Origin: Candidatus Egaibacter danicus
GTDB lineage: Bacteria > Pseudomonadota > Gammaproteobacteria > Burkholderiales > Burkholderiaceae
Assembly: GCA_011391115.1 (NCBI GenBank)
Contig: JAABRC010000099.1
Span: forward strand, 1-7,052
DNA: 7,052 bases
Reading direction: 5' to 3'
Part shown: one piece after another, positions 6,908 to 7,052 of the stretch
Layout: the number at the start of each line of letters is the position of its first letter
Position numbering within the stretch: position 1 is the stretch's first letter
Program-made: the position numbers and the translations under genes
The notes under the pieces: model-generated
The model's input: the letters and a program-made list of their open reading frames with translations, nothing else
Told to the model about the DNA's origin: nothing
Databases searched by the model: none

Positions 6908-7051
6908 TCAAAGCCCCAGCCTCCCTGCGCGGTGGTTGGGGCTTTTTCTTTGTCCTTGCTGCATTTGGTGCCAGTCGATGACGTCATCCATTGGCGGACT
7001 CAGGCCGGCGCGGCACTCAGACTCCGCGGCTGTCCCCCGGCCTTTGGCCTC
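6908..7051 (-). CDS. Possible 3' end of an unidentified convergent ORF
   Basis: On the - strand one frame is open from the right edge for 47 codons and stops at 6910-6908, inside the rpoD terminator stem. Its end reads PMDDVIDWHQMQQGQRKSPN and continues for nine more residues. I do not recognise it. In DNA this rich in G+C an open stretch of this length is expected fairly often, and two other readings of the same segment are also open, so it may be meaningless. If real, the last codons would be encoded by the terminator hairpin. Confidence 0.15.
   Translation of the reverse strand, partial: EAKGRGTAAESECRAGLSPPMDDVIDWHQMQQGQRKSPNHRAGRLGL
6910..6951 (+). terminator. Rho-independent terminator after rpoD
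   Basis: AAAGCCCCAGCC (6910-6921) pairs with GGTTGGGGCTTT (6934-6945) as a 12-bp stem with one G-U pair and a 12-nt loop. It is followed by a T-rich run through 6951. It begins 18 nt after the rpoD stop and closes the transcription unit. The reverse strand has only a weak T-run, so it mainly terminates the + strand. Confidence 0.92.
6977..6988. repeat. 12-bp perfect palindrome downstream of rpoD
   Basis: GATGACGTCATC is identical on both strands. It sits 26 nt past the terminator T-run, in a stretch with no assigned gene. It could be an operator-like dyad for a gene beyond the right edge or simply chance. A second small dyad, GGCC-TTT-GGCC, lies at 7039-7049. Confidence 0.4.
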
Positions 7052-7052
7052 C

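Noticed and set aside
6161..6987. Antisense frames of 228 and 201 codons over the rpoD conserved domains and terminator
   Set aside because: The sense strand encodes highly conserved sigma-70 regions 2-4; the antisense openness is explained by G+C-rich codon bias, and no start signals or motifs are seen.

Overview
The window reads as chromosomal DNA of a betaproteobacterium in the order Burkholderiales, most likely family Comamonadaceae (a Rhodoferax/Polaromonas/Acidovorax-type genome). This rests on the roughly 60% G+C coding style, the sequence style of DnaG and RpoD, the long lysine/alanine/proline-rich N-terminal tail on the housekeeping sigma factor, and a small palindromic element of a kind I recall as scattered through Comamonadaceae genomes. 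No database search was possible, so the genus is inference.

Layout: all four recognised genes lie on the + strand. (1) 2-436 is the 3' part of a short-chain dehydrogenase of the HSD10 / 3-hydroxyacyl-CoA dehydrogenase type 2 kind; its start lies left of the window. (2) 514-2337 is a complete gamma-glutamyltransferase precursor with a lipoprotein signal and the autoprocessing threonine. (3) 2352-4220 is dnaG, the DNA primase. It starts on a GTG 14 nt after the ggt stop, and a small hairpin sits in the junction. (4) 4221-4492 is an intergenic leader with a perfect TATAAT -10 box. (5) 4493-6892 is rpoD, the primary sigma-70 factor. (6) 6910-6951 is a strong rho-independent terminator just after rpoD. 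(7) 6952-7052 is unassigned; it holds a 12-bp perfect palindrome and open frames too short to identify.

How the genes fit together: dnaG and rpoD form the conserved core of the macromolecular-synthesis locus (classically rpsU-dnaG-rpoD in enterobacteria), which links the start of replication with transcription capacity. Here the gene directly upstream of dnaG is a gamma-glutamyltransferase, not rpsU, so dnaG may depend on transcription and translation arriving from ggt. rpoD has its own candidate promoter and an untranslated leader of about 230 nt. The SDR fragment points to fatty-acid or branched-chain acyl-CoA oxidation, with no obvious functional link to the rest.

This is mainly a core-genome region. 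I see no defence system, phage, CRISPR array, complete insertion sequence or RNA gene. The points most worth a second look are a palindromic A+T-rich element read in frame inside the DnaG interdomain linker, the ggt-dnaG junction hairpin, the AT-hook-like basic tail of RpoD, and the long rpoD leader with a possible 13-codon leader ORF.
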